Both the position numbers and the translations under genes were made by a program. DNA of 64,000 bases from Rhodomicrobium sp. (lineage in GTDB: Bacteria; Pseudomonadota; Alphaproteobacteria; Rhizobiales; HXMU1428-3), in contig BQJK01000001.1 of the NCBI GenBank assembly GCA_021604665.1, forward strand, positions 744,001 through 808,000, in the 5' to 3' direction. The notes beneath the pieces were generated by a model. That model was not told where the DNA came from and made no database searches. It saw only the letters and a list, made by a program, of their open reading frames with translations. Below are positions 1 through 8,398 of this stretch, in pieces (within the stretch, counting starts at the first letter, position 1; each line of letters starts with the position of its first letter).

Positions 1-672
1 TGAATGCTTCAGGCCAATCTTCTTGCCATAAGCCTCCATCATCTCAGCAAATTTCTGTTCAGTGCCACCAATATGCTCAGCAATCGCCATCGCCGCATCA
101 TTACCAGATTGTATGATAATGCCGCGGATCGCCTGTTCAACTGAGATTTCAGATTTCACCGGTGCAAACATCGCAGATGTGCCAGACGGCGCGCCGCCAT
201 TGCGCCATGCATTCACAGATATACGAACAGCATCATCAAGCTTCAGCCGCCCCGTCTTCAGCTCATTAAAAATGACCGCAACAGTCATCAACTTACTCAT
301 GCTGGCCGGCGCCATCGGCACATCAGCATTTTTATTGAGAAAGACAGACCCGGTTTTTACATCCAACACAAAACCAAAACGTGCCTTTGTACTGGTTGAA
401 CTATCCTGCGCATGCGCTCTATCAATTGTAAAAGCAGCTTGTGGATTCAGGGAGCCAACTTTTAGAGAGCCATGTTTTATTGAGCTATTTTTTTGAAGAT
501 CCGGAACAACGCCGCTAAAGAGCCCGCTTAATAAAATTATCCCACCTAAAATGGCTGTGGCCATAAACACGCTTAGCCGCCGGGCATAAAATCTGCGCGG
601 GTTTACCATAAGCCGATCACCCACAATGCCCGCCTTTACCATCAGGGACTTGAACATAGCTAAATCTAACAT
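1..672 (-). CDS. D-alanyl-D-alanine carboxypeptidase, S11 family (partial, N-terminal part)
   Basis: A penicillin-binding D,D-carboxypeptidase that trims the terminal D-Ala from peptidoglycan stem peptides in the periplasm. The frame is open from an ATG at 672 down to position 1, so only about 223 N-terminal residues are in the window and the C-terminus lies outside. The first ~60 residues are a basic N-terminus followed by a hydrophobic signal/anchor segment. The mature part begins with the family pattern of a 'ARFGFVLDVKTG' strand and carries the catalytic SxxK motif (SMSK, near 298-305) and the SxN motif (SGND, near 107-118). The KTG motif would be beyond the edge. It is transcribed away from btaA. 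The motif pair and their spacing are typical of DacA/DacC/DacF proteins; which paralogue it is cannot be decided. Confidence 0.88.
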   Translation of the reverse strand, partial: MLDLAMFKSLMVKAGIVGDRLMVNPRRFYARRLSVFMATAILGGIILLSGLFSGVVPDLQKNSSIKHGSLKVGSLNPQAAFTIDRAHAQDSSTSTKARFGFVLDVKTGSVFLNKNADVPMAPASMSKLMTVAVIFNELKTGRLKLDDAVRISVNAWRNGGAPSGTSAMFAPVKSEISVEQAIRGIIIQSGNDAAMAIAEHIGGTEQKFAEMMEAYGKKIGLKHS

Positions 673-818
673 ATTAATGACCCCATTGCCCCCAAACACC
701 TCTTAGACTCAAACTTTCTGATAAAAGTTACCCCAAGAGGAAGCCCTTCACCTTAAGTATCTCAAGCTCTCAACATTTATCAAGCGCCTAAACACCAGAT
801 GCCGCCCCATTCCATAGT

Positions 819-851
819 CTAACTTTCATCTGTCACGCATCTGTCATCCAT
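819..851 (+). promoter_or_regulatory. Pho-box-like triple repeat upstream of btaA
   Basis: Three consecutive 11-bp units, CTAACTTTCAT, CTGTCACGCAT and CTGTCATCCAT, lie 58-90 bp before btaA. The last two contain CTGTCAC and CTGTCAT spaced by 4 bp, the direct-repeat architecture of PhoB binding sites (7-bp repeats, 11-bp period). In rhizobia betaine-lipid genes are induced by phosphate limitation through PhoB, so the position agrees with the downstream operon. The assignment is by eye; PhoB binding is inferred. Confidence 0.75.
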
Positions 852-908
852 CAGTGGTAGCTGCTTGATAATTGATAAGCAAAATATGATGTAAGGACGC
901 CGCTGATT

Positions 909-2171
909 ATGACCATGCCGGCCACTATAGAGACCCCCAAACCCGCACGCGCAAAACTTATCAGAAACGCCGTGCGTACCACCCCGCCATTAAACAGCAA
1001 AGGCCTGCTAGAGCAACTCTTCGCCCAGCTTTTCTCAGGCCTTGTTTATCCGCAAATTTGGGAAGACCCGCTCGTCGATCTTCAGGCCATGGCAATAGAG
1101 CCTCATCACCATATTATGACAATCGCCTCAGGCGGGTGCAACGTCATGAGCTATCTGACAGCAAATCCGGGTAAAATCACCGCTGTTGACCTGAACCGCG
1201 CTCATGTCGCCCTCACCAAAACAAAGATAGCCACAGCGAACACACTGCCAGATTGGGCACATTTCCATAAGTTTTGGGCCATACCCAACGCCACTGAAAA
1301 TGAAACCCTTTATGAGCGCTATGTTGAAACAAGCCTCGATGAAACCACCAAAAAACATTGGCGCGGCCGCGATGCAACAGGCCGCCGCCGGCTTAGATAT
1401 TTTAGTGAAAACCTTTATCACCATGGCATGCTGGGTCGCTTTATCGGTCTTTGCCATTTTATGGCCCGCCGCTATGGCATCCGATTTGAGGAGCTGTTAA
1501 CAGCCGCAACCCACGAAGAGCAAACAGCTTATTTTGAAACCAAACTGAAACCTCTTATGACAAAAAGGCTCATCCGCTGGCTCACATCACATCCGGCATC
1601 ACTTTATGGCCTTGGCATTCCGCCCGCCCAATATGAAGCACTGGCAGCCTCTGGCGGCGGCAACATGACAGACGTACTCACAGAGCGCCTCCGCAAACTT
1701 TGCTGTGATTTTGACATTGAAGATAATTACTTCGCCTGGCAAGCCTTTGGCCGGCGCTATGGCGGAAATGGCGCCAATGCACTCCCCCCATATTTGCAAC
1801 AACATAATTTTGAGACCATCAAATCCGGAGCTGCCAAGGTCTCTGTGTTCCAAAATTCAGTCACAGACCAATTGCGCAGCGAACCTCCAGCCTCCCTCGA
1901 CCGGCTCGTCCTTCTCGATGCGCAAGATTGGATGGATGATAAAACATTAAATGACCTATGGGACGCTATCACCATAGCAGCCGCCCCAAAAGCCAGAGTA
2001 ATTTTCAGAACAGCCGGCGCTGAGAGCATCCTCCCCGGCCGGGTGGCGCCTGAAATATTAGACCAGTGGAACTATCAAGAAGAGCGCTCCGTACAACTAA
2101 ACAAACAAGACCGTTCAGCCATATATGGCGGCTTCCATATTTATGAACTGACAGCTAACGCAAAACAGTAA
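909..2171 (+). CDS. btaA: S-adenosylmethionine:diacylglycerol 3-amino-3-carboxypropyl transferase BtaA
   Basis: First enzyme of betaine-lipid (DGTS) synthesis. It moves the 3-amino-3-carboxypropyl group of S-adenosylmethionine onto diacylglycerol to give diacylglyceryl-homoserine at the cytoplasmic membrane. The 420-residue product matches the BtaA/DUF3419 family: 'LVYPQIWEDPLVD' near residue 47, then a SAM-binding stretch 'TIASGGCNVMSYL' and 'ITAVDLNRAHVAL' near 75-105, and a C-terminal half with the family pattern 'LLDAQDWMDD'. Length is normal. The gene is followed 52 bp later by btaB in the same direction. A Pho-box-like array lies just upstream, suggesting induction in phosphate starvation, when the phosphorus-free lipid replaces phospholipids. 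The assignment is firm. Confidence 0.93.
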   Translation: MTMPATIETPKPARAKLIRNAVRTTPPLNSKGLLEQLFAQLFSGLVYPQIWEDPLVDLQAMAIEPHHHIMTIASGGCNVMSYLTANPGKITAVDLNRAHVALTKTKIATANTLPDWAHFHKFWAIPNATENETLYERYVETSLDETTKKHWRGRDATGRRRLRYFSENLYHHGMLGRFIGLCHFMARRYGIRFEELLTAATHEEQTAYFETKLKPLMTKRLIRWLTSHPASLYGLGIPPAQYEALAASGGGNMTDVLTERLRKLCCDFDIEDNYFAWQAFGRRYGGNGANALPPYLQQHNFETIKSGAAKVSVFQNSVTDQLRSEPPASLDRLVLLDAQDWMDDKTLNDLWDAITIAAAPKARVIFRTAGAESILPGRVAPEILDQWNYQEERSVQLNKQDRSAIYGGFHIYELTANAKQ

Positions 2172-2223
2172 CAGCTCAACTTGTAAATTCATGAGACAAA
2201 TGTGATTGGAATTTGAGACCGAA

Positions 2224-2907
2224 ATGACCCAGCACTCCCTATTGAATACAAGGACACAACCACCAGAATTCAATCTGATGAACCAGATCTATAAGCATCA
2301 AAGGTTCATCTATGATGCCAGCCGCAAATATTACCTTTTAGGGCGGGATAACCTCATTAAAGGTTTAAAACCACCCCATAACGGCACCATATTGGAGCTC
2401 GGGTGCGGCACAGGCCGAAACCTGATCCAGGCAGCAAATAAATACAAGGACGCCGAATTTTACGGCATTGATATTTCGACAGAAATGTTAAAAACCGCAC
2501 AAAGCACAATAAGGCGCCGCAAACTAAGCAGACGCATTCACATCAGTGAAGGGGATGCGACCATAATTGATCCAGAAGCCACCTTTAACATCAGGCAGTT
2601 TGACCGGCTGTTTATTTCATTCTCACTATCTATGATCCCCGCCTGGCCGCAAGTTATAGCCCATGCGCAAACCCTCCTCCGCCCCGGCGGTGAACTTCAT
2701 ATAGTTGATTTTGGTGACTGTGACGGTCTCTCTGCCATGTTCCGCAACAGCCTCTACTGGTGGCTGGCTCGCTTCCATGTTCACCCCATTCAGGGCATGA
2801 GCACAAAACTCAAATACGCTGCCGAACAAGCCGGCAACAGCTGCCGCTCAAGACGATTGTTGAGAGGGTATAGCGTCTATACCATCATCAAAAAACCACT
2901 CACCTAG
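2224..2907 (+). CDS. btaB: Diacylglyceryl-homoserine N-methyltransferase BtaB
   Basis: Second enzyme of betaine-lipid synthesis. It should N-methylate diacylglyceryl-homoserine three times with S-adenosylmethionine to yield DGTS. The product is a class I methyltransferase with motif I 'ILELGCGTGRNLIQAA' and a following acidic strand 'FYGIDIS', as in BtaB and PmtA-like enzymes; the N-terminal 'MNQIYKHQRFIYDASRKYYLLGRDNLI' region is characteristic of BtaB. I prefer the ATG at 2224; an upstream TTG at 2206 extends it by six residues but has no ribosome site. It lies 52 bp behind btaA, so the two form an operon. A methyltransferase alone would be ambiguous; the neighbour makes the assignment strong. 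Confidence 0.9.
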   Translation: MTQHSLLNTRTQPPEFNLMNQIYKHQRFIYDASRKYYLLGRDNLIKGLKPPHNGTILELGCGTGRNLIQAANKYKDAEFYGIDISTEMLKTAQSTIRRRKLSRRIHISEGDATIIDPEATFNIRQFDRLFISFSLSMIPAWPQVIAHAQTLLRPGGELHIVDFGDCDGLSAMFRNSLYWWLARFHVHPIQGMSTKLKYAAEQAGNSCRSRRLLRGYSVYTIIKKPLT

Positions 2908-2918
2908 CAAGATACGGT

Positions 2919-2960
2919 AAAAAATATAAAAGCGCGTCACCCATAAAGACTGACGCGCTT
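2919..2960 (-). terminator. Rho-independent terminator of rlpA
   Basis: A perfect 10-bp stem, AAGCGCGTCA at 2930-2939 and TGACGCGCTT at 2951-2960, has an A-rich flank at 2919-2930. Read on the minus strand this is a stem followed by a T-rich tract, so it ends rlpA. On the plus strand there is no T run, but the stem may also slow transcription leaving btaB. Confidence 0.75.
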
Positions 2961-2991
2961 GTGACCAAACTACCCAGAGAGCTGGATAAAA

Positions 2992-3654
2992 TTAGCGATA
3001 TGCCTGCCGCTGTATAGGCTCTCTATTAAACCGGACAATCGGGCCTCCTAAAGCGTAGGGACGACGGAACCAGGGTTGCTGGGCCAATATGCGGTGCTCA
3101 TAGCTGTCGTTACCATTCAAAGGCGCCTTGCCAATATAACGAACCCGCACTGGCGCTGTACCCTGGCGGTATACATCCAGCAATTGTGCAACTTTTTTCG
3201 ATAAATCAATAATCCGGTTATGCTTATAAGGCCCGCGGTCATTCACCCTGACAACCACCCGGCGACCATTCCGCATATTCGTCACTTCCGCATAGCTGGG
3301 TAACGGCATAGTCGGATGCGCCGCGCTTAGCGCGTACATATCATAAACTTCACCATTTGCCGTTTTCCGGCCATGGAATTCCTCACCATACCAGGACGCA
3401 ATGCCCCGCCGGTCATATGACGGATCTTCTTTAGGGGTCCACCACTCACCAGCAATTTTATAAGGGTTGCCAATCTTATATACCCCACCACCCTTCGGCA
3501 CAGGTTGACCAAGCTGAACAACACGGGGGCTATATTTGGGTTTTTTCTTCGCAATAACGCCCACAGAGGAACATGCCGTTAGCATTTGAGCCACAGCGAT
3601 AAGCGCAAAGAACATAGTGAAGGGTAATAAATATCGTTGACGAAGACTACTCAA
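2992..3654 (-). CDS. rlpA: RlpA-family septal ring lytic transglycosylase lipoprotein
   Basis: RlpA proteins are outer-membrane lipoproteins that cleave peptidoglycan strands lacking stem peptides. The 220-residue product has a hydrophobic signal ending in a lipobox (LTAC, Cys near residue 28). It then has a double-psi beta-barrel domain with the hallmarks 'GIASWYGEEFHGRKTANGE' (near 84-102), 'AAHPTMPLPSYAEVTN' and 'VVVRVNDRGPY', with the catalytic-type Asp of NDRGP. There is no C-terminal SPOR domain, unlike E. coli RlpA, so septal targeting would need another route. A perfect 14-bp inverted repeat lies 63 bp before the start, and a terminator lies just after the stop, so it is probably monocistronic. 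A second, smaller RlpA-like protein is at 21500-21862. Confidence 0.9.
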   Translation of the reverse strand: MSSLRQRYLLPFTMFFALIAVAQMLTACSSVGVIAKKKPKYSPRVVQLGQPVPKGGGVYKIGNPYKIAGEWWTPKEDPSYDRRGIASWYGEEFHGRKTANGEVYDMYALSAAHPTMPLPSYAEVTNMRNGRRVVVRVNDRGPYKHNRIIDLSKKVAQLLDVYRQGTAPVRVRYIGKAPLNGNDSYEHRILAQQPWFRRPYALGGPIVRFNREPIQRQAYR

Positions 3655-3716
3655 ATTACTCTGGCCTCAATCCAATTCACTCATGCAAATTGAACACTGA
3701 TTATGACCACAGTATG

Positions 3717-3756
3717 GTGCGCCAAAATCAACTAATACACGATGATTTTGGCGCAC
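3717..3756. repeat. Perfect 14-bp inverted repeat upstream of rlpA
   Basis: GTGCGCCAAAATCA at 3717-3730 is exactly mirrored by TGATTTTGGCGCAC at 3743-3756 with a 12-base centre. It lies between the divergent rlpA and moaA genes, 63 bp before the rlpA start. There is no T run on either side, so a simple terminator is unlikely. An operator or a structured 5' leader of rlpA is possible. Confidence 0.6.
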
Positions 3757-4084
3757 TAAATAACTGATGCATACGCAGCACTAACTTGCATCTAATGATT
3801 ATTTTTTAGCAGGCAGGCGTTAGCATTCAGTAAACAGCATCTAAATTAATGCCATAAGATTTAAACAAAAATGGAGCAAATCTAACTCGATTGTCTAAAT
3901 GCATTCTCTGTCATTATTATGCAATCTAGATGAAAATGCATTGCAGATACCTCGGAAGCTCCCTACATATAAAGGGTGCATCGATTAAACCGCTTTTAGC
4001 AAACAGCCTCTGAATAAACGGGCATTAGCTACTTCCGGGCGATGGCTACACAAAAAATGGCAAATTGCCATGGTGAGGAATTAT
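3757..4084. other. Intergenic region upstream of moaA
   Basis: AT-rich sequence between the inverted repeat and moaA. I see no open reading frame worth reporting and no pattern I recognise as a molybdenum-cofactor riboswitch. The rlpA and moaA promoters should lie in the 3655-4084 interval. Confidence 0.5.
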
Positions 4085-5152
4085 ATGACTGTCATTGAAA
4101 ACGACGCAGGCGCCCCAAAAGACCCGGAACACGCCTCAGACTTGTCTGGGGACACTTCTGGCCTCATAGACCCATTCGGGCGCCACGTAAATTATGTACG
4201 CATCTCTGTGACAGACCGCTGTGATTTCCGCTGTGTCTATTGCATGGCAGAAAATATGACCTTTCTGCCCCGCCGCGAGCTATTAAGCCTTGAGGAGCTG
4301 GATAGGCTCTGCTCCACCTTTATTGAATGCGGCGTAAAAAAACTGCGCATCACCGGCGGCGAGCCTTTGGTTCGCAAAAACATCATGAGCCTATTCGAAA
4401 ACCTCTCCCGCCACCTGGAGAGCGGCCAACTCGAAGAACTGTTGGTCACAACCAATGGCAGCCAACTGAAAACTCATGCGGCAGGCCTCTATAAGGCAGG
4501 CGTGCGCCGCATCAATGTCTCACTAGACACGCTGAATGCTGATAAATTCCACGAAATCACCCGCTGGGGCCGCTTAGAGCAAGTGCTGGAAGGCATTAAA
4601 TATGCTGAAGATGCAGGGATAAAAGTAAAAATCAACACCGTTGCCCTTAAAGGGGTCAATGAGCATGAAATCACAGATATGATGGAGTGGGCCCATGATA
4701 AAGGCATGGATTACACCCTCATTGAAACCATGCCCCTTGGCGATATAGACGGCGACCGCACAGATCAATACCTGCCGCTAAACACAGTACGCAGCCGTTT
4801 GGAAGAGAAATACACTCTCACCGCAATCCCTTATAAAACCGGTGGCCCCGCCCGCTATCTCGAGGTTAAAGAAACAGGTGGCCGCCTGGGTCTCATCACC
4901 CCAATGACCCATAATTTCTGCGAAAGCTGCAACCGTGTGCGTGTTACCTGCACCGGAGAAATGTATATGTGCCTCGGCCAGGACGATAAAGCCGATCTCA
5001 GAACACCCATGCGGCAAAGCGAAAGCAATGAGGCATTGAAAACCGCCATAGATGAAGCCATCGCGCGCAAACCCAAGGGCCATGACTTCATAATAGACCG
5101 TGAAAACGGTGCTCCGGCTGTCTCTCGTCATATGAGCGTAACAGGCGGATAA
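4085..5152 (+). CDS. moaA: GTP 3',8-cyclase MoaA
   Basis: Radical SAM enzyme that rearranges GTP to (8S)-3',8-cyclo-7,8-dihydro-GTP, the first step of molybdenum cofactor synthesis. Visible features are the N-terminal radical-SAM cluster motif CDFRCVYC after '[10 protein letters not shown]', the GGEP motif '[13 protein letters not shown]', the C-terminal second-cluster motif '[13 protein letters not shown] ... MYMC', and the terminal Gly-Gly (SVTGG) needed for activity in this family. I place the start at the ATG at 4085, five bases after a GAGGA ribosome site; an ATG at 4070 would put that site inside the gene. Length is normal. No other moa, mob or moe gene is nearby, so the pathway is scattered. 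Confidence 0.95.
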   Translation: MTVIENDAGAPKDPEHASDLSGDTSGLIDPFGRHVNYVRISVTDRCDFRCVYCMAENMTFLPRRELLSLEELDRLCSTFIECGVKKLRITGGEPLVRKNIMSLFENLSRHLESGQLEELLVTTNGSQLKTHAAGLYKAGVRRINVSLDTLNADKFHEITRWGRLEQVLEGIKYAEDAGIKVKINTVALKGVNEHEITDMMEWAHDKGMDYTLIETMPLGDIDGDRTDQYLPLNTVRSRLEEKYTLTAIPYKTGGPARYLEVKETGGRLGLITPMTHNFCESCNRVRVTCTGEMYMCLGQDDKADLRTPMRQSESNEALKTAIDEAIARKPKGHDFIIDRENGAPAVSRHMSVTGG

Positions 5153-5310
5153 GCCGCTATATTTCTCGCAAAACCCATCAGAATTTTACCCGAAAATACC
5201 GACAATTAGCCACTTGGCCATTTTGTTATATATTTCCTGGCAATTCAGCAAATTACCACTTGCAAGGCCAAAGCAACAACGCTAGACACAGGGTCACAGT
5301 TTTTCAAGCA

Positions 5311-5400
5311 GGAGAGGTGGCCGAGTGGTTTAAGGCGGCGGTCTTGAAAACCGTTGAGCGTTTGCGCGTTCCGGGGGTTCGAATCCCTCCCTCTCCGCCA
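5311..5400 (+). tRNA. tRNA-Ser (anticodon UGA)
   Basis: Ninety bases that fold as a type II tRNA. The acceptor GGAGAGG (5311-5317) pairs with CCTCTCC (5390-5396), followed by G and an encoded CCA (5398-5400). The anticodon stem GCGGT/ACCGT encloses the loop CTTGAAA with anticodon TGA. A long variable arm and the T loop GGGTTCGAATCCC follow. The long variable arm and anticodon give serine, reading UCA codons. Confidence 0.97.
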
Positions 5401-5457
5401 GTTACCCTCTGAATTATGAAGATCTGCGATTGAGGCCCTAATCCCTCCCTCTCCGCC
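5382..5457 (+). repeat. Direct repeat of the tRNA-Ser 3' end
   Basis: The last bases of the tRNA, AATCCCTCCCTCTCCGCC at 5382-5399, recur exactly at 5440-5457, 58 bp downstream, without the rest of the tRNA. Duplicated tRNA 3' ends are the usual scar of integrase-mediated insertion at a tRNA gene. No integrase is seen here, so this may be an old or emptied attachment site. Confidence 0.6.
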
Positions 5458-5578
5458 CTCACACTGATCTCACGGCAATGCGCCACCCTCATACCTCAAA
5501 AAATACTCACTTCACTAATTACACATTTCAAATATAACAATCCTCCTGATATTAGAGATTTTATAAAAGGCATCACCT

Positions 5579-6376
5579 ATGTTTAGTCGCATCCTGGCCC
5601 TCTTAGCAGCGCTTATACTGAGCACCATGGCTCACCCAGTAAACGCCGCCACTTATCAGGAAACGCTCAAATCCTGCAATGCCCAAACCGTCACCATCCT
5701 CTATAATATCAAAACAAACAGCTGGATGATCACAGAACAAAGCCAGGCAGCAGAAGGCACCCTGCCCGCCTCTACATTTAAAATCATGAACAGCCTCATC
5801 GCCCTCGAGACAGGTGCAACAAAACCTGTTGAACTTTACCTATGGGATGGGGTTAAGAGAGATTATGAGGTTTGGAACCAGGACATGAACTTAGCGCTTG
5901 CTATGAAGCATTCTGCCGTCTGGGTGCATGAAAGGCTGCGCAGCCGCCTGAAAACCAGCACCTATAAAACCTATCTTGCCAAATCAAATTATGGAAATGG
6001 CAAATTAGAAACCGGCAAAAACGGGAATTTCTGGGTTTACGGCGATTTTAAAGTCACCCCGCGTCAACAAATAGACCTTCTTGTCAAACTCTATAAAAAC
6101 CAACTCCCTTTTTCTCTGGCCAACCAAACCTATGTAAAGAAGATCCTTGAAGTGGAAGATGATACCCTCCCCAATCTTCACGCCAAAACCGGTTGGACAA
6201 GAAAAGACGGCAAACATATAGGCTGGTGGATCGGCTACACAATAAGAGAGAACCAACCTTTGTTTTTTGCCACCAGAATTATACGAGATGAAAAAGATGG
6301 CTTTGAAGGGTTTCTGGAGTGTAGAAAATCAATCACCAGAAAAGCCATTGAACTGTACAGAAACACCAATGGTTAG
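5579..6376 (+). CDS. Class D (OXA-type) beta-lactamase
   Basis: Periplasmic serine beta-lactamase that opens the beta-lactam ring via an acyl-enzyme. All class D signatures are present in a 265-residue protein of normal length: signal peptide 1-24 (cleavage near NAA), STFK with the nucleophile Ser65 and the normally carboxylated Lys68, SAV at 112-114, YGN at 138-140, the 'FWVYGDFKVTPRQQI' segment and KTGW at 203-206. It sits 122 bp after the duplicated tRNA-Ser end, on its own, with no regulator beside it. Substrate range cannot be read from sequence. A BlaR-type sensor is unlikely because there is no large membrane domain. Class D enzymes also occur as intrinsic chromosomal genes in environmental bacteria, so recent acquisition is not proven. 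Confidence 0.93.
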   Translation: MFSRILALLAALILSTMAHPVNAATYQETLKSCNAQTVTILYNIKTNSWMITEQSQAAEGTLPASTFKIMNSLIALETGATKPVELYLWDGVKRDYEVWNQDMNLALAMKHSAVWVHERLRSRLKTSTYKTYLAKSNYGNGKLETGKNGNFWVYGDFKVTPRQQIDLLVKLYKNQLPFSLANQTYVKKILEVEDDTLPNLHAKTGWTRKDGKHIGWWIGYTIRENQPLFFATRIIRDEKDGFEGFLECRKSITRKAIELYRNTNG

Positions 6377-6459
6377 AGAGCTGAACCCCTTAAATATTTA
6401 AGGTCGCGGATATGAACCAATGCCATCAAACCAATCCACAGATCACAGGCGTTTAGCAA

Positions 6460-6879
6460 ATGATAGCTCTCTCCACCCTGTTTCTGGTTTCATTTCTGGC
6501 AGCAACAATTCTCCCCCTACAGTCAGAAGCTGTATTAGCTGGCCTTGCGCTAGCCGGCTCCTATAACAGCGTCTTACTCCTGTTGGTTGCAACAGCCGGC
6601 AATGTGCTTGGCGCCTGTGTAAACTTGTGGCTGGGACGGCATATGGAAAAGTTCAAAGAGCAACGCTGGTTCCCGGTTAAAAAGGCCCACCTGGCCCGCG
6701 CGCGGCTTATCTATCGCCGCTATGGAATTTGGACACTACTGCTAGCCTGGGTGCCCTTCATTGGTGATCCACTGACGATAATCGCCGGCATCATGCGAAC
6801 ACCATTAACAATCTTCCTGCCCCTCGTCACCATAGGTAAAGCTGGCCGGTATTTGGCTATTTTAGCAGCGCTTCAATAA
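6460..6879 (+). CDS. YqaA-type small DedA/VTT-family membrane protein
   Basis: A 139-residue polytopic inner-membrane protein resembling YqaA, a short relative of the DedA (VTT/SNARE-associated) family implicated in lipid-carrier transport and membrane homeostasis. Four hydrophobic segments are visible (about residues 3-18, 22-52, 88-108 and 113-136). The family features are 'ILPLQSEAVLAGLAL' near the N-terminus, 'GNVLGACVNLWLGR' in the middle and 'WVPFIGDPLTIIAGIMR' near residue 96. The gene follows the beta-lactamase by 83 bp in the same direction and may be co-transcribed. The specific substrate is unknown. Confidence 0.85.
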   Translation: MIALSTLFLVSFLAATILPLQSEAVLAGLALAGSYNSVLLLLVATAGNVLGACVNLWLGRHMEKFKEQRWFPVKKAHLARARLIYRRYGIWTLLLAWVPFIGDPLTIIAGIMRTPLTIFLPLVTIGKAGRYLAILAALQ

Positions 6880-6899
6880 AGGTATCACTATATTTGAGA

Positions 6900-8144
6900 T
6901 CAACCCATGAGCGGTAAAGAGCGCAGCGCTCTCATCCCGCCCCGCTTGGTCCATCTAACCTCATCCTCACCAATAGCCAGCTTCACATCTGGCATTTCAC
7001 GCATTAACACGCCAAGGTAAATTTCCATTTCTTTGCGCGCCAGCCAGGCCCCAAGACAAAAATGCGGCCCCGCGCCAAAAGCTAAATGCCTGTTAGGCTG
7101 GCGGCTCAGCTCCAGCTGGTCAGGCGCATCAAATGCAGCTTCATCAGAATTCGCAGATGCCAAAAGCGCCATAAGCATTTGCCCGCGCTTAAATGATCGC
7201 CCCATAAACTCACAATCTTCAACAACAAATCTGGGCTTCGTCATTTGCACAGGAGAGACAAACCGCAACAACTCATCAACAGCTGAAGGCAAAAGAGAAG
7301 GCGCCGCGAACAACCGCTCCATCTGCTCTTTATTTTGTAGCAATGCCAGGGTGCCGCCACTAATAAGATGCGTTGTCGTTTCATGCCCCGCCGCAAAAAG
7401 CAAAAACACCATAGAAACGATTTCATCATCACTAAGCTGGTCGCCCTCTTCCTCCGCCAATACCAAAGCCGAGATTAAATCATCCCTGGGCTCAAGCCGC
7501 CGCTGTTCAATGACACCGCGCATATAGGCGATAATTTTATTGAGAGCCGGCATAATTTTGAATATGGAAATCACCGATGACACATCCGTCATCACCGCCA
7601 TCCAGTTATGAAACTTGTCCCTGTCTTCTGGCGGTAACCCAAGCATTTCTGAAATCACCGCAAGCGGTAGGTCTCTGGCAACATGCTGCACCAAATCACC
7701 ATCATCGCTGGCTTTCAATTTCTGCATCAGTTCTAATGCAATGCGCTCAATCGCAGTTTCAAGTCCTGAAATCTCTTGCCGGCGAAAGGCACCATCCACA
7801 AGCTGTCTCAATCGCCGGTGCTCCGGATCATCTTGTTGCAGCATATTTTTAGAGAGCAGCTTAATCCCCCCAGGCAGCAGCTTTAACAATAGACCAAATC
7901 GCGAATTTCCCGCCCGCGACAGTTCAACAGAAAAACCATCCGCCTGCTTCAATAACTTAGTCGCCGCCTCATATGTTGTGGCAAAAGTGATCTGCCCAAC
8001 AATCGGCAGGCGGTTCGTTACCAAAGGTCCAATAGCCCGCATATCCCTGAATGTCGGGAAGGGATCTCTTTTAAATGTCTGACCTGTCAGATCAAATTTA
8101 TAAACATCATCGCTCATTTGCAGCATCCCTGAAATGGTTTGCAC
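6900..8144 (-). CDS. Cytochrome P450
   Basis: A soluble bacterial haem-thiolate monooxygenase of 414 residues, the normal length for the class. It carries the I-helix oxygen-binding motif AGHETTT (252-258), the K-helix ExxR (E291-R294) and the haem loop FGAGPHFCLG with the axial thiolate Cys363. No membrane segment is seen. It needs a ferredoxin and reductase that are not encoded beside it, and its substrate cannot be named. The start is uncertain: ATG at 8144 or the ATG ten codons later (MSDDVYKF). It is convergent with the yqaA-like gene and divergent from an old-yellow-enzyme gene. Confidence 0.95.
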   Translation of the reverse strand: MQTISGMLQMSDDVYKFDLTGQTFKRDPFPTFRDMRAIGPLVTNRLPIVGQITFATTYEAATKLLKQADGFSVELSRAGNSRFGLLLKLLPGGIKLLSKNMLQQDDPEHRRLRQLVDGAFRRQEISGLETAIERIALELMQKLKASDDGDLVQHVARDLPLAVISEMLGLPPEDRDKFHNWMAVMTDVSSVISIFKIMPALNKIIAYMRGVIEQRRLEPRDDLISALVLAEEEGDQLSDDEIVSMVFLLFAAGHETTTHLISGGTLALLQNKEQMERLFAAPSLLPSAVDELLRFVSPVQMTKPRFVVEDCEFMGRSFKRGQMLMALLASANSDEAAFDAPDQLELSRQPNRHLAFGAGPHFCLGAWLARKEMEIYLGVLMREMPDVKLAIGEDEVRWTKRGGMRALRSLPLMG

Positions 8145-8398
8145 ACCCCGCCACCAAGATATCCAAGCAGCACAATATCTGAACCGTCTCTCACATAGAT
8201 CACAAGAATGTCATTATAAAATCACAAAAACGCGCCGCCTCCTTATTGAAAATTGATACGCCTAATAATAGCTTTTATTTTGAAAGGCACTAATATTACG
8301 ATCTATTTAAAAAGGATCATCAGAGACCAAATGACCACCAGCTCCATATATTCAGCCAAGGCGATCTCAATCTGATTTCAAAAAATCAAAGAGATTAA
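8145..8398. other. Intergenic region between divergent P450 and OYE genes
   Basis: AT-rich, no convincing open reading frame. It must hold the promoters of both divergent genes; a 17-bp palindrome lies just downstream at 8399-8415. Confidence 0.5.

Noticed and set aside
3757-4084. Molybdenum-cofactor riboswitch before moaA
   Set aside because: I looked for the conserved leader pattern and found no convincing multi-stem structure near the moaA start.
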